Assembly: GCF_016587355.1 (NCBI RefSeq)
Contig: NZ_BNJF01000001.1
Location: forward strand, 1,116,001-1,180,000
Length of the DNA: 64,000 nucleotides
Direction: 5' to 3'
Source of the DNA: Ktedonospora formicarum
GTDB taxonomy: Bacteria > Chloroflexota > Ktedonobacteria > Ktedonobacterales > Ktedonobacteraceae
Position numbers and translations under genes: made by a program. Shown here one piece after another: positions 48,330 through 56,819 of the stretch (position 1 is the stretch's first letter; the number at the start of each line of letters is the position of its first letter). The notes under the pieces are model-generated. The model was not told where the DNA came from. It saw nothing but the letters and a program-made list of their open reading frames with translations, and searched no databases.

Positions 48330-49796
48330 TTATCCCTTCACTACAACTATCGGCTTGAGGCGCGCCACAAGCTGCGCCAGCCCCGCATTGTGCACGACGT
48401 TAACAACTTCCTGCGCGTCCTTGTACGCAGACGGCGCTTCCTCTGGCAGAAGGTTCTTGCTATGCACACGCACCGTTACCCCACGCGCTTCCAGCTTGGA
48501 TAACAGTTCCTTACTTGTAATCGACTTCTTGGCGGCGGTACGACTCTGGCGACGCCCCGCACCGTGGCAACATGAGCCAAAGCTCTGCTCCATCGAGCCC
48601 TGCGCTCCAACCAGCACAAACGAGTAGCGCCCCATATCGCCAGGGATCAGCACTGGCTGGCCCACGGCACGGTACTGCTCAGGAATGGCGGGGTGTCCCT
48701 TGGGGAAGGCTCGCGTCGCGCCCTTGCGGTGTACGCATACCTGCCTTAGCTCGCCGTCAACCTCGTATTCCTCGATTTTGGCGATGTTATGACAGACATC
48801 ATAGACCATGGGCATGTCCTTAGCGCGCGCCTTACGTCCGAAAACGCTGGCGAAAGCTTCACGGACGCCATTCATGAGAAGTTGCCGGTTAGCCCAGGCA
48901 AAGTTCGCCGCGCAGGCCATCGCCCCCAGATACGCCTGCCCTCCTTCAGAGTTGATTGGCATACAGGCAAGCTGGCGATCTGGCAGCTCGTAGCCATACT
49001 CCTTCTGCTTCGCCTCGGCAAGCTTGATGTAGTCTTCCGCGATCTGGTGCCCAAAGCCGCGACTTCCGCAGTGGATCGTCGTGACCACCTGCCCAATCTG
49101 CCCGATGCCCAGCGCCTTAGCGGCTTCCTTGTCGTAGATATGCTCCACATATTGCACTTCCGCGAAGTGGTTCCCCGATCCCAGACTCCCCAATTGACCA
49201 ATACCGCGTTCCAGTGCCTTACGGCTCACTGCCTCTGGCTTCGCCCCCGCCAGACAGCCGTTCTCTTCTGTCACTTCCAGATCACTCTCTAAACCATAAC
49301 CTTCTTCCACGGCCCAGCGAGCACCGTGAAGCATGACCTGTCGCATCTCGTCGGAGGTGAGCTTACGCATCCCATAGCCACCTACACCAGACGGGAGAGC
49401 ACGGAAGAGCGCGTCTGCCAGATTGTCGACACTACCCTTGATCTGGTCACGAAGCAGATCGGTCGCCAGCAAGCGCACACCACAGTTGATATCAAAGCCA
49501 ATGCCACCCGGCGAGACAACGCCGTCACGCGCATCGGTCGCGGCGACACCACCCACGGGAAAACCATACCCCCAGTGGATATCCGGCATTCCCAAAGAAT
49601 GCCCCACAATACCAGGCAACGTGGCGACATTAGCGACCTGCGTTAGCGCGTTGTCAGAGATAATCTGCTGAATCAATTCATCGTCTGCATAGACGACACC
49701 AGGAACCCGCATTGCCTCATTAAAGCGTGTTGGAATACGCCAGCGGTTCGCGTCAATGCGTTCCAAAGGGATGTTGTGACTGGACTGATTGCCCAT
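48330..49796 (-). CDS. rtcB: RNA-splicing ligase RtcB
   Basis: A 488-aa GTP-dependent RNA ligase that joins 2',3'-cyclic phosphate or 3'-phosphate ends to 5'-OH ends in tRNA splicing or RNA repair. Family signatures include GHSLGMPDIHWGYGFPVGGVAA, GGIGFDINCGVRLL (metal-binding Asp and Cys), GSGNHFAEVQYV, TTIHCGSRGFGHQI, and HGAGRRQSRTAAKK near the C-terminus, with the His that becomes guanylylated. Length matches the family. AGGAG precedes ATG 49796. It lies in a minus-strand series with archease, its known activator, and a second RNA ligase. No RtcA or RtcR gene is present. Confidence 0.97.
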   Translation of the reverse strand: MGNQSSHNIPLERIDANRWRIPTRFNEAMRVPGVVYADDELIQQIISDNALTQVANVATLPGIVGHSLGMPDIHWGYGFPVGGVAATDARDGVVSPGGIGFDINCGVRLLATDLLRDQIKGSVDNLADALFRALPSGVGGYGMRKLTSDEMRQVMLHGARWAVEEGYGLESDLEVTEENGCLAGAKPEAVSRKALERGIGQLGSLGSGNHFAEVQYVEHIYDKEAAKALGIGQIGQVVTTIHCGSRGFGHQIAEDYIKLAEAKQKEYGYELPDRQLACMPINSEGGQAYLGAMACAANFAWANRQLLMNGVREAFASVFGRKARAKDMPMVYDVCHNIAKIEEYEVDGELRQVCVHRKGATRAFPKGHPAIPEQYRAVGQPVLIPGDMGRYSFVLVGAQGSMEQSFGSCCHGAGRRQSRTAAKKSITSKELLSKLEARGVTVRVHSKNLLPEEAPSAYKDAQEVVNVVHNAGLAQLVARLKPIVVVKG

Positions 49797-49857
49797 TTTT
49801 GCTTGCTCCTAAATTTATTCGCAGCCCGCTATCGCGAGCATGTTACCTTGCTTTATT

Positions 49858-49930
49858 CCTTATTCTAAAACCTGAGCGCGCCAGCGGCGCCGTGCCCTCG
49901 TATGAGGGTTGGTTTTCGTTTAAGGCCTTA
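49858..49930 (-). repeat. Dispersed palindromic element, copy C, upstream of rtcB
   Basis: About 70 bases, beginning 62 bases before the rtcB start codon. The plus strand reads ccttattctaaaacctgagc, an inner hairpin (gcgccagcggcgc), ccctcgtatgaggg, then ggttttcgtttaaggcc. Towards rtcB the arm continues aaggaataa. Confidence 0.75.
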
Positions 49931-49962
49931 TGAATGAACTATAAGCGCTTCATCTCATCAGA

Positions 49963-49989
49963 GTATGGGAGCCATACGGGCTCCCATAC
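49963..49989. terminator. Hairpin just beyond the RNA ligase stop
   Basis: Perfect 11-base arms gtatgggagcc (49963-49973) and ggctcccatac (49979-49989). No T-tract. Confidence 0.55.
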
Positions 49990-49996
49990 CTAACCT

Positions 49997-51016
49997 CTAT
50001 CTATCAGTGTAGTCAGTCTTTGAGCCAAAGAGGTATGAGTCGCTGACATACTTCAGAATGACACGTCCAATTTTGGGCGAGATCCGCTCGCGTATCGGGC
50101 GCACTACGACCCCTTCGCGTATATGTGCCCCTTCACCAACCAGAGTAGGCCCCTCACTCAAGAGCCGGATCTCCGCCAGACTAAAGGGAATAGCATTGAG
50201 TTGTGGAACCACATCAACGCCATATTGCTCGCAGAGCCCCAAGAACTCCGGCCAATCGAGATATTTTCCATCAACAAGCATGTCAAAGGCTCGGAAGCTT
50301 ATGCGCCCGTTCCCCAGCCCATAGTTGAAGGACTGAATGCGACTTCCGTAGACCTCACCAAAGACAATGACCTGGCGATGCTCCGCTCCCAATGCCTCTA
50401 GCATGTCTCGCACTGGTGCCAGCGACCATGGAAACCAGTAGGTGTTGCCCACGAACGCATCATCAAATGGGCGCTTGCGCCTCACAGCCTTTGAGCCAGC
50501 CATCCGTTCCCCCTCGATCATACCTATACGGCACGATGTGCCGTGAATCTTCTCACTCACCAGCACAGTCTCCCCTTCCTGCAAGATGTCAGGGTAGTTG
50601 CGCATATTCTCGATCTCGGTATAGCCGCAAAAGAGTGGATGCTCCATCTCAGCATCTCCAGCACTCGCTCGCAATGGTGGCTCATATTTTGTCACGCCGT
50701 ACCAATCGGCGACGTTCCGTCCTATGTCCCAGAAGGCATCATCTGGCCTGACAATCAGGCCAAACGAGGGCTCGCCACGCAATTTCGCACATCGGAGACG
50801 CTGTTTACTGAGATATTTCGTAACCCCAAAGCGCTCTGAGAGCTCCAGTGGCAGCACAGTATCTGGGGGAAAGTAGACGATCTTATCGCCAATGCTATAC
50901 TCTCCCTTCCGAATCACTACCTGCCAGCCAAGCACATGTGCCAGCTCCAACGCATCGGCATTACTATGCGGCACAATCGCATCAATGGTCGCAACGGGAA
51001 CGATCAAGCTACTCAT
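49997..51016 (-). CDS. RNA ligase of the DRB0094/Rnl5 type
   Basis: A 339-aa ATP-dependent ligase of the nucleotidyltransferase superfamily. About 1-130 form an OB-like N-terminal part (GWQVVIRKGEYSIGDKIVYF, RCAKLRGEPSFGLIV), as in the Deinococcus DRB0094 enzyme that seals 3'-OH/5'-phosphate nicks in RNA. Motif I is EKIHGTSCRIG (Lys nucleophile), followed by VFGEVYG (motif III/IIIa), FRAFDMLVDGKYLDW, EGVVVRP (motif IV) and ILKYVSDSYL (motif V). It differs mechanistically from RtcB, so the locus can join both kinds of RNA end. The Shine-Dalgarno (aaggag) lies at the base of palindromic element copy D, 8 bases before the ATG. Confidence 0.9.
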   Translation of the reverse strand: MSSLIVPVATIDAIVPHSNADALELAHVLGWQVVIRKGEYSIGDKIVYFPPDTVLPLELSERFGVTKYLSKQRLRCAKLRGEPSFGLIVRPDDAFWDIGRNVADWYGVTKYEPPLRASAGDAEMEHPLFCGYTEIENMRNYPDILQEGETVLVSEKIHGTSCRIGMIEGERMAGSKAVRRKRPFDDAFVGNTYWFPWSLAPVRDMLEALGAEHRQVIVFGEVYGSRIQSFNYGLGNGRISFRAFDMLVDGKYLDWPEFLGLCEQYGVDVVPQLNAIPFSLAEIRLLSEGPTLVGEGAHIREGVVVRPIRERISPKIGRVILKYVSDSYLFGSKTDYTDR

Positions 51017-51020
51017 AACA

Positions 51021-51073
51021 TTTACTCCTTATGCGAAAACCCAAGCGCGCTCAGGTTTTCGCATAAGACCTTA
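51021..51073 (-). repeat. Dispersed palindromic element, copy D, forming the RNA ligase leader
   Basis: Perfect 14-base arms cttatgcgaaaacc (51028-51041) and ggttttcgcataag (51054-51067) with a 12-base GC-rich loop (plus strand). On the minus strand the end of the hairpin is continuous with aaggagtaa, which is the ribosome binding site of the RNA ligase gene. Confidence 0.85.
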
Positions 51074-51103
51074 GTGGCTCCTTCCTAATAACATAAATGC
51101 CTT

Positions 51104-51313
51104 TTATTCCTCTTGCACACCACGCCGCAACAGAGAACGATGCAGGCGAGTATACACGTAGGTTCGATGCTTCGGGATGTGTATCGCGCTCCTGCTTACC
51201 GGAGCGGCGACAGTGACGGTTCGGCGAAGCTGGGGCTGCTCTGTACCAATGTTCCACCGCTTCGTAGTCGTAACTGGCTCGGTGGTCCTGGTCTTGTTCT
51301 TGATGGTTAACAT
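51104..51313 (-). CDS. Small basic protein of the RNA-processing island
   Basis: A 69-aa Arg/Thr-rich protein (starts MLTIKNKTRTTEPVTTTKRW, ends SLLRRGVQEE) with no membrane segment. ATG 51313 has the strongest ribosome binding site of the locus (GGAGGAA, 7 bases upstream), so translation is likely. It lies 87 bases upstream of the RNA ligase on the same strand. Its charge would suit nucleic-acid binding, which is inference only. I recognise no family. Confidence 0.6.
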   Translation of the reverse strand: MLTIKNKTRTTEPVTTTKRWNIGTEQPQLRRTVTVAAPVSRSAIHIPKHRTYVYTRLHRSLLRRGVQEE

Positions 51314-51661
51314 TGCCGTTCCTCCGGTAAGAGTGTCAATACAGTTAGAGAGCTGCCCCTGTTGCTCATTTTGCCTGATAAGCAGGCAGCCAGCAATGAG
51401 CTCGATCACAATCAAGCAAAGGGGCTCTGGTTATAAAAGGGCACGACATACCTACATCCTTACCTCCGGCTAAGATGTGGTGCCACGATGACTTATCGCG
51501 CGGCTACTCACCGCGAAAACCAGGGCAACACATTACAGAGAAGGGATATAGTGCATACTGGATCGATGTTTGCGCATGAAGTTTTTCAACCCACTGGCAA
51601 AACGCGCATCGGAGCTCCCACGTGTTAAAGCGCGATTCTTCTCAAGCCTGACCCCCAGGGT
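51314..51661. other. Spacer between archease and the small basic protein
   Basis: About 350 bases without a supported gene. The length and position could fit a promoter or small RNA for the genes downstream on the minus strand; I see no recognised RNA family and no tRNA. Confidence 0.4.
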
Positions 51662-52108
51662 CTAGATATCAAAGATAATACGCGCCTGGTAGCGACTGTT
51701 GTCATCGCGTGTGATTGCGGCTTCGTGCCAGGTCACAGCTTTGATCGCACTACTCATCTCGTGGCGCTGCGCGTCATAGGCTTCGCCTGTCGCTCTGGCT
51801 CGCAGATGCGTCTCAGAGAAGTCCAGCATCTCAAACGTGCGCGGGAGAAAAAACTGCGTATCAAACAGGAATATCAGCTCGTCAAGCCAGGCAATCAAGA
51901 GTGAGAGATGATCGTGAGCTTCGACACCGATTTCCTGCGTTGTGGCTAACTGTACCTGCTCTGGCGAGACCATGAGACTTTCCATGCCCTGTGCGGCATG
52001 TATAAAGAGCTCTGGCAGGTCCCGACCATAGGCATGTAGCCCAATATCCGCAGTATGCTCAAAAACTTCATAGGGGTGAGAAAGCTCAGGCACAAACATA
52101 GCCTTCAT
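51662..52108 (-). CDS. Archease
   Basis: A 148-aa small acidic protein that stimulates RtcB guanylylation and turnover in the organisms studied. The N-terminal motif YEVFEHTADIGLHAYG carries the conserved metal-binding Asp; the family's second Asp appears in the C-terminal ARIIFDI. ELFIHAAQGMESLM and HLSLLIAWLDELIFLFDT match the archease fold. The frame is open from TTG 52123; ATG 52108 is a better start but no strong ribosome binding site is visible. Its presence three genes upstream of rtcB on the same strand makes a functional pair very likely. Confidence 0.92.
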   Translation of the reverse strand: MKAMFVPELSHPYEVFEHTADIGLHAYGRDLPELFIHAAQGMESLMVSPEQVQLATTQEIGVEAHDHLSLLIAWLDELIFLFDTQFFLPRTFEMLDFSETHLRARATGEAYDAQRHEMSSAIKAVTWHEAAITRDDNSRYQARIIFDI

Positions 52109-52199
52109 TGGGCAATCCAGCAAATGTGGAATATGTAGGGGTAAAGTGTTTAAGACAATACATATGGTTGCCCTTCCTTTCTCATGAAGTTTTCTTAAT

Positions 52200-52256
52200 C
52201 TACTATACGAAAACCTGAGTGCGCCAGCGGCGCTAGTTTTCGCATAAGGTCTTAAT
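52200..52256 (-). repeat. Dispersed palindromic element, copy E, upstream of archease
   Basis: The plus strand reads tacgaaaacctgag, an inner hairpin gcgccagcggcgc, then gttttcgcataaggtcttaa. It ends about 90 bases before the archease start. Confidence 0.7.
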
Positions 52257-52329
52257 GCTTAAATAGTACCTATGATATTGTGATTTGTCAATACATTTTC
52301 AGGCAATTTTAGCCCTAATCTGAGCATTT

Positions 52330-52370
52330 GAGCCAAAAAGGGACGCGAGAGGCCTTTCCCCTCGCGTCCC
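52330..52370 (-). terminator. Intrinsic terminator of the cystathionine beta-synthase-like gene
   Basis: Perfect 10-base arms gggacgcgag / ctcgcgtccc; on the minus strand followed by TTTTT. Confidence 0.8.
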
Positions 52371-52400
52371 TTTCCTTATTCTTATGCTCTTCGCGCCCTC

Positions 52401-53767
52401 TTACCTGGCATGCGCCCAGAACTCTAGCAGGTCACTCTTAGTCACCAGCCCCTCTAACAGGCCATTATGGGTCACCGCCACCGCTGACTGACCAGCATTG
52501 AAGAGTGTATAGGCCTCACGTGCTGCCGCGCCCGCGTCCAGGACCGAGAAAGGCGGTCCCTGCAATTGACCTACTGTCGTCGTTTCCAGCGGCTCACCGC
52601 TCAACAAGCGACGCAGCAGTAGATCCTCAGTCAGGCTCCCTACCATCTCGCCTTTCTCCATGACTGGCGTCTGGCTGATTCCATACCGCCGCAAGAGTTC
52701 GACAGCGTCCGCGATTGAATCCTCGGGACCAATGCTGACAACCATTGGCATGCTCTGCGAATGCGAGCGGCGATACGCCAGCACGTCAGACATAGTTGGC
52801 TGATCACCCTCAGCCTGCACCAGAAGCCCATTCTCTCTCAGCCATGTGTCATTATACTGCTTGGAGAGATAGCCACGACCGGTATCCGGCAGCAATACCA
52901 CCAGGATATCTTGTGGCGTCAGGCGACGCGCATAGGTCATGGCAGCCGCCAGGGCAGTACCACCCGAACCACCAACGAGAATGCCTTCTTCACGGGCCAA
53001 TCGCCGCGCCCAGTAGAATGAGCTACGATCGTCGATCCTGATGACTTCGTCAACGACTGAGGTGTCGTAGTTACGGGGGAACATATCCATGCCAATACCC
53101 TCGACCTTATACGGCTTGGGGTATCACCCGAATAGACCGAGCCTGGAGGGTCAGCGCCAATGATCTTGAGAGCGGGATTCTGCTCTTTTAAATATCGGCT
53201 GGTGCCAGAAATAGTGCCGCCCGTGCCGATGCCCGCAACAAAGGCTGTGATTTTGCCAGCCGTGTCGCGCCAGATTTCGGGTCCCGTAGAAGCATAATGA
53301 GCGGCGGGATTGGCAGGATTGGAGTACTGGTCGGGGCAGCAGGCACCAGGGATCTCCTTCGCCAGACGATACGCGACGTTCTTGTAATATTCGGGCGAAT
53401 CGTGGGTAACACTACTTGGGCAAATAACCACCTCCGCGCCATAGGCTCGCAGCAGGCTGCGCTTCTCCTCGCTCGCCTTGTCTGTCATGACAAAGATGCA
53501 GTGATAGCCCTTAATAGCGGCGGCAATTGCCAACCCATGACCAGTATTACCGCTCGTTGGCTCCACAATCGTTCCACCCGGGCGCAGCAACCCCTGCTGC
53601 TCACAATACTCAATCATCGCCGGACCGATGCGGTCCTTCACGCTCCCACCCGGATTAAAAAACTCTACCTTCGCTAATACCAGTGGCGGCACATCACTAG
53701 CAATGCGCTTAAGCTGTACTAGTGGTGTGTTACCAATGCCCTCTAGTAGTGAGCGATAGTAACGCAT
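52401..53767 (-). CDS. Cystathionine beta-synthase / cysteine synthase with CBS domains (frameshifted)
   Basis: PLP-dependent beta-replacement enzyme followed by a CBS pair. The first part has RSLLEGIGNTPLVQLKRI, the PLP Lys in NPGGSVKDRIG, EPTSGNTGHGLA, and GIGTGGTISGTSRYL, and loses frame at the G run 53118-53121. Adding one base joins DTPKPYKVEGIG to MDMFPRNYDTSVVDEVI, giving about 455 aa. Two CBS motifs (residues about 330-455) probably bind an adenosyl ligand, as in other CBS enzymes of this layout. ATG 53767 follows AGAGGGCA; ATG 53812 is an alternative start. Whether serine or O-acetylserine is used cannot be told from the sequence. Confidence 0.85.
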
Positions 53768-53812
53768 ATTGCCCTCTTGTAAGGGGGCCTGATCTTTCTT
53801 GGAATCTATCAT

Positions 53813-54195
53813 TGCAACCTCGTCGATGCACAGTAGTGTTTAGTGAAAAACATCTGCCGCCTTTTTGAAGCAGAAAGCCCGGCGTTTCCGCCTAAAGTCC
53901 ACTCCGATTACGCGACACTTGCTATGTTCCCCCAGTATAGCATAAACAGCATCTGTAAGCACTGCTGAGGTAGAAGTACAAAGAAATATCTCGTCCTCAT
54001 ACTTCATGTCGCAAAAACGCACACGCGACAACCATACATAAAAATTTCAAGCCCCATATGTAGGCACGGAGCTTGAGGCCAGTCTTGTCGCCACAATTTT
54101 GATCGAGACAACTGCGCCAGCCTCACAAACCGATCCGCAAGGATGAGTGGAAGCACATGGAAAAAGAGAGACTTGAGCCTACGCCATCCTCTCCC
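53813..54195. other. Intergenic region, no supported gene
   Basis: About 380 bases between the cystathionine beta-synthase-like gene and the small membrane-protein gene. A short reverse frame (53840-54031) has no domain or ribosome binding site. Confidence 0.45.
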
Positions 54196-54579
54196 CTACT
54201 TCTGCGTCTGTGGTGGCATCTCCTGAAATTGTGAAGTCTTCTCTACAGGCTCTGGATCGCTCTCGGCCTCGCTCCATGCCGCTCTCTCCGGTGACTCCTG
54301 AGACTGATATCCTCCCTCATATGAGGCGACTGGCTGCTCATCCCAGGTCGATTCCTTCGGTTCAGGCATCTCACGCCCACGACCCGGTTTCTGCTGCATA
54401 CGTGCCAGTTCCAGACGCAGGCGCAGTTCCTCATTCTTCTTTTCCTGCATCTTTAACTGATGCTCATATCCCGCGTTAAACATCCAGCGCACAAAAGCTG
54501 TGATCGAGCCACCAAAGATAAAGAGGAAGATCACAATCAACCAGAAATTTTGAAAGAAGGTTTGTATGAACCATTGCAT
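54196..54579 (-). CDS. Hypothetical membrane protein with coiled coil
   Basis: A 127-aa protein: one N-terminal membrane helix (FFQNFWLIVIFLFIFGGSITAF), a charged heptad-like helix (LKMQEKKNEELRLRLELARMQQ), and a disordered Pro/Glu/Ser tail. The longer frame to 54618 is rejected because AGAGGGAAAAG precedes ATG 54579. No family recognised; the plan resembles small scaffold or phage-shock-like proteins only in general terms. Confidence 0.6.
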   Translation of the reverse strand: MQWFIQTFFQNFWLIVIFLFIFGGSITAFVRWMFNAGYEHQLKMQEKKNEELRLRLELARMQQKPGRGREMPEPKESTWDEQPVASYEGGYQSQESPERAAWSEAESDPEPVEKTSQFQEMPPQTQK

Positions 54580-54690
54580 AATCTTTTCCCTCTCACTCAC
54601 AGCAATACGTAAAAGCATTGAGCCCTATATGCAGGCGCTCCCCTTTCGCGAGCACTGAACCCCGCTGCTCTATTCCTCTACAGAGCAACT

Positions 54691-55191
54691 TTAAGATAAC
54701 AAGCCAGGATTCCAATGGAGGAATGCCTGGTACCACTGGTGACCATAAAGATATTCCCAGACCAACACGATCAGGCTCGTCAATAAGCCCAGCCCACGCC
54801 CACGTGCCCCTTTGTTGCCCACAATAGTTGTGCCCAACGCGCCTAATACCCAGATCAATGCCGTCAGGCCCGCAATCACAAAAAAACCATTGCTAAACCA
54901 GCCAAACAACTCACTTACCATGATATACATGTCATGTGGGAGCGCATCCGATGTCTTAGTCGTGTAGAATGCGAGCCCTCCCGTCACAATTGTCGCTAGC
55001 ACAAAGAAGAGACCAATCAACAAGCCATGCGCGTAATCAATCCCAAAGCGCAATAAGACCTTCTCCATCGACTTCTCACGCTTCCAACGGTAGTCTTTGA
55101 GCGGGTCAAATCTGCTAAGTATAATCGCTCCTATTAGAGCCACCGCGTAAATAAAAATGCCAACTATGATAATGCCCCAGAATTTCGCCAT
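54691..55191 (-). CDS. Hypothetical four-helix membrane protein
   Basis: A 166-aa integral membrane protein with four hydrophobic stretches (IIIVGIFIYAVALIGAIIL, GLLIGLFFVLATIVTGGLAF, GFFVIAGLTALIWVLGALG, LGLLTSLIVLVWEYLYG). AAAGGATG lies 8 bases before ATG 55191. On the same strand as the coiled-coil gene, 111 bases away. No family recognised. Confidence 0.65.
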   Translation of the reverse strand: MAKFWGIIIVGIFIYAVALIGAIILSRFDPLKDYRWKREKSMEKVLLRFGIDYAHGLLIGLFFVLATIVTGGLAFYTTKTSDALPHDMYIMVSELFGWFSNGFFVIAGLTALIWVLGALGTTIVGNKGARGRGLGLLTSLIVLVWEYLYGHQWYQAFLHWNPGLLS

Positions 55192-55442
55192 ATCAGTCTG
55201 CATCCTTTGCTTGTATCGTAATCTTCAGTAGGCAATGCCTCTGCGATTGTATCATTAAAATACAACTTCTTCTATACAAACCCCTTCCAGACCGTACTAA
55301 TAAGCTGGCTCCAGCGCTTACACGCCTCATGCAACCATCCCCCTTGGCACTACTATCAGAATGGGTATATGTAAATTCAGCGCTTTCGTCTGCCCTGTAA
55401 ATTCTATAAGCAAGCATTGTGTTTCGATCTCGATCTTTTGTA

Positions 55443-55471
55443 TTGACATGTCAGTACAATTCTGTTATGGT
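55443..55471 (+). promoter_or_regulatory. Promoter with overlapping palindrome, XRE regulator
   Basis: TTGACA (55443-55448), a 17-base spacer and TATGGT (55466-55471). The 10-base palindrome tgacatgtca (55444-55453) overlaps the -35 box and could be an operator for the regulator encoded downstream. Confidence 0.6.
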
Positions 55472-55568
55472 ACGCACAGAGTGATAGTCATCGCTACGTG
55501 CTGACTACCGTAAATAGGGAACAAAGCTATGCTCATAGACCCTTGATAGGGTTTGGAGGAGGAAGAGA

Positions 55569-55862
55569 GTGACTATCTCATGTAGATTACGCCTGCTACT
55601 GGCAAGAGCAAATGTCGAGCGCGCCAGAGAGGGCCATCAATCTCTGAGCTTACGACGGCTGGCACAGGAGAGCGGTGTCTCGTTGAGCGTTCTGGCGGCT
55701 TTGCATCGCGGGCAGAATCGGCGCATCGACTATACAACAGTGGATCAGTTGCTCAACTATTTCAACCGTTACTTCACTGTAACGGTTAATGATCTGCTTC
55801 TTTGGGAAGAGAATCGACAGGAAGATGCTTCGATCTCTAACGCTCATAGACGTAGCTCCTGA
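55569..55862 (+). CDS. XRE-type helix-turn-helix regulator
   Basis: A 97-aa protein with a Cro/C1-type HTH at about 25-78 (LSLRRLAQESGVSLSVLAALHRGQ, TTVDQLLNYFNRYFTVTVNDLL). The start is GTG 55569 with GGAGGAGGAAG just upstream. A consensus promoter with an overlapping palindrome lies about 100 bases upstream and suggests autoregulation. It precedes map on the same strand with a palindromic element between. Confidence 0.8.
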   Translation: MTISCRLRLLLARANVERAREGHQSLSLRRLAQESGVSLSVLAALHRGQNRRIDYTTVDQLLNYFNRYFTVTVNDLLLWEENRQEDASISNAHRRSS

Positions 55863-55890
55863 CCTCCTGTTCCCAGCAAAGGCATATATC

Positions 55891-55968
55891 CCAAGAAAAC
55901 CTGAGCATATTAGCCGCGCCTGCGGCATTGTGCCCTCACATAAAGGTTGGTTTTCGTTTAAGATCACA
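55891..55968 (+). repeat. Dispersed palindromic element, copy F, upstream of map
   Basis: The plus strand reads agaaaacctgagc, an inner hairpin (gccgcgcctgcggc), ccctcacataaagg, then ggttttcgtttaag. Same plus-strand orientation as copies A-E, so reversed relative to its downstream gene. Ends 24 bases before map. Confidence 0.7.
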
Positions 55969-55991
55969 GCAGAAATTGAGGATACATAGAT

Positions 55992-56780
55992 ATGGCAGTG
56001 ATGTTGAAATCTCGACAAGAAATCGCCAAACTGCGCGAAGCAGGAAGGCTGGTCGCGCAAACCTTTGAGGTTATGCGCCCATATGTCAAACCCGGTGTGA
56101 CAACTCTGGAACTCGATAAAATTGCAGAGGACTATATTCGCAGCAAGGGCGCGATTCCCATTTATAAAGGGTATGGCGCGCGCGCGGCTTTCCGGGGTAT
56201 GCCAGCCGTTCCTCCCTTCCCTGGCACCATTTGCATCTCGATCAATGAGGTGGTCTGCCATGGCATCCCTAGTGAGAAAATCAAACTCAAGGAGGGCGAT
56301 ATCGTCGGCGTTGATATCGGTGTCCTGCTCGATGGCTGGGTTGGTGACTCCTGCGTTACCTATGCGGTTGGTGAGATCAGTCCAGAGGCCAAAAAGCTTA
56401 TGGAAGTCGCCAAACGTTGCACTGAACTTGGCATTGAGGAAGCTCTTGCCAATAAACGTCTGGGCGATATTGGCGCGGTCATTCAGGAGTACGCCGAGGC
56501 ACATGGTTACTCTAGCGTACGCGAGCTGGGTGGTCACGGTGTGGGGCGCTCCCTCCATGAAGATCCTCATGTCTCGCATTTCGGTAAACGCGGTACGGGT
56601 CTACGCATCCGCCCAGGTATGGTCTTCACTATTGAGCCTATGATTAATCAGGGCACCGCTCAGACGCGAACCCTCTCCGATCAGTGGACAGTTTGTACCG
56701 CCGACAACAAGCTCTCAGCCCAGTTTGAGCATACTATCGCGATCACTACTGGCGAGCCCGAGATACTCACGGTCGTATGA
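55992..56780 (+). CDS. map: Methionine aminopeptidase, type I
   Basis: A 262-aa cytosolic metalloprotease removing the initiator Met. The pita-bread fold signatures and five metal ligands are visible: INEVVCHGIPS with the active-site His, GDIVGVDIGVLLDGWVGDSC with two Asp, LGGHGVGRSLHEDPHV with His, FTIEPMINQG with Glu, and QFEHTIAIT with the last Glu. Length is normal (about 250-260). It is downstream of the XRE gene and a palindromic element. Confidence 0.97.
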   Translation: MAVMLKSRQEIAKLREAGRLVAQTFEVMRPYVKPGVTTLELDKIAEDYIRSKGAIPIYKGYGARAAFRGMPAVPPFPGTICISINEVVCHGIPSEKIKLKEGDIVGVDIGVLLDGWVGDSCVTYAVGEISPEAKKLMEVAKRCTELGIEEALANKRLGDIGAVIQEYAEAHGYSSVRELGGHGVGRSLHEDPHVSHFGKRGTGLRIRPGMVFTIEPMINQGTAQTRTLSDQWTVCTADNKLSAQFEHTIAITTGEPEILTVV

Positions 56781-56819
56781 CATCCGTTCGTCAATAGCTC
56801 ATCTAATAAGATTTCCGAA

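Noticed and set aside
53840..54031. Reverse frame of 63 codons upstream of the cystathionine beta-synthase-like gene
   Set aside because: No ribosome binding site or recognisable domain.
55650..56579. A 309-codon reverse frame over map
   Set aside because: It is fully antisense to the convincing methionine aminopeptidase gene and has no domain.
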